NCBI GenBank assembly: GCA_025998775.1
Contig: BNWK01000061.1
Location: forward strand, 1 to 7,699
Origin: Alphaproteobacteria bacterium
GTDB taxonomy: Bacteria; Pseudomonadota; Alphaproteobacteria; UBA3830
Direction of reading: 5' to 3'
Length of the DNA stretch: 7,699 nucleotides
The notes under the pieces were generated by a model, which saw only the letters and a program-made list of their open reading frames with translations, had not been told where the DNA came from and ran no database searches. Positions within the stretch are counted from its first letter, which is position 1, and every line of letters begins with the position of its first letter. Positions 7,309 through 7,699 of this stretch are shown piece after piece. The translations under genes were made by a program, and so were the position numbers.

Positions 7309-7699
7309 ATGTATTTACCAGAATGGGCGCAGAAGTTTAAAGAGTCACGTACGGAAATAAAGTGTATAAAAGGCAAATATTACAAGTACGAAGTCAGCCA
7401 CAAGTACGACCCTGAACGTAAGCGTTCTGTCAAAAAGACAGGGCGCTTGCTGGGAAAAATCACGGAGAAGGATGGATTTGTGCCATCTTCGAAGAATTTA
7501 TTGCGCGATGCGATCAAAGAATTACCAAAAGTAGACATAAAAATCTACGGAATTTACACATTATTCAATGAATTGCTGAAAGACGAGATCGTTTCGCTGA
7601 AATCCGTATTCGGAGACAAAACGTCCGAGCAATTGCTGTCGTTTGCGCTGATGCGCTGGGCGTACCAGTCTCCGATCAAACGTTTGGCGGATTACCATT
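7309..7699 (+). CDS. Transposase, N-terminal part (IS1634/IS4-like), runs off the window
   Basis: An open frame of 130 codons has no stop before the window edge. The start is the ATG at 7309 with GAGG five bases upstream; nearby ATGs at 7298 and 7304 are in another frame. The N-terminus, MYLPEWAQKFKESRTEIK, is followed by KYYKYEVSHKYDPERKRSVK, KTGRLLGKITEKDGFVPS and SVFGDKTSEQLLSFALMRWA. This pattern (a YY.YEV beta-type start, LGKITE.DG..PS, then a helical segment) is one I associate with large IS4/IS1634-type DDE transposases of endosymbiont genomes. The catalytic residues lie beyond the edge. The reading frame is clean and its codon use includes more GC-ending codons than the decayed fragments to the left, so it may be a recent, active insertion. 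The exact IS family is uncertain. Confidence 0.8.
   Translation, partial: MYLPEWAQKFKESRTEIKCIKGKYYKYEVSHKYDPERKRSVKKTGRLLGKITEKDGFVPSSKNLLRDAIKELPKVDIKIYGIYTLFNELLKDEIVSLKSVFGDKTSEQLLSFALMRWAYQSPIKRLADYH

Overview
The window looks like part of an alphaproteobacterial genome, probably an intracellular or endosymbiotic lineage such as Holosporales (inference). The 16S gene reads as alphaproteobacterial: it has the GGAATATTGGACAATGG stretch and a full anti-Shine-Dalgarno end. The rRNA operon has the classical linked order 16S - tRNA-Ile(GAT) - tRNA-Ala(TGC) - 23S. That argues against Rickettsiaceae and Anaplasmataceae, where 16S is unlinked from 23S. Everything outside the rRNA is AT-rich and full of decayed or mobile sequence.

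Layout. Positions 1-357 hold three copies of a palindromic repeat, here called R1, the first two in near-perfect tandem. They interrupt the 23S gene in domain III. Positions 358-1866 are the 5' half of 23S, minus strand. Positions 1867-2456 are spacer with two copies of a second element, R2, and a boxA-like motif. tRNA-Ala (2457-2532) and tRNA-Ile (2712-2788) follow, separated by an R1 copy. The 16S/tRNA-Ile spacer (2789-3262) has an inverted R1, a hairpin and a third R2. 16S occupies 3263-4767. Its leader and a good sigma-70-type promoter lie at about 4768-4928. Just upstream is a 113-bp MITE-like insertion with an 8-bp target duplication (4983-5095).

Right of the operon are a frameshifted family-25 glycosyltransferase (5257-5758, plus strand), tRNA-Arg(TCT) (5767-5843, minus strand), and a graveyard of transposase fragments. 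The fragments are an IS4-type remnant (6134-6741) and an ISAzo13-type C-terminus (6797-6979), enclosed by a 15-bp perfect inverted repeat. From 7309 an apparently intact IS transposase runs off the right edge.

How it fits together. One leftward transcript from about 4893 should make 16S, tRNA-Ile, tRNA-Ala and 23S. Eight hairpin-bearing repeats (five R1, three R2) sit in its spacers and inside 23S. They must be transcribed and presumably removed or tolerated during rRNA maturation. The three R2 copies are each exactly 141 nt and carry terminal stems that differ in sequence but stay complementary, which suggests selection at the RNA level. I see no defence, secretion or metabolic system here. 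The unusual biology is the colonisation of one rRNA operon by palindromic elements.
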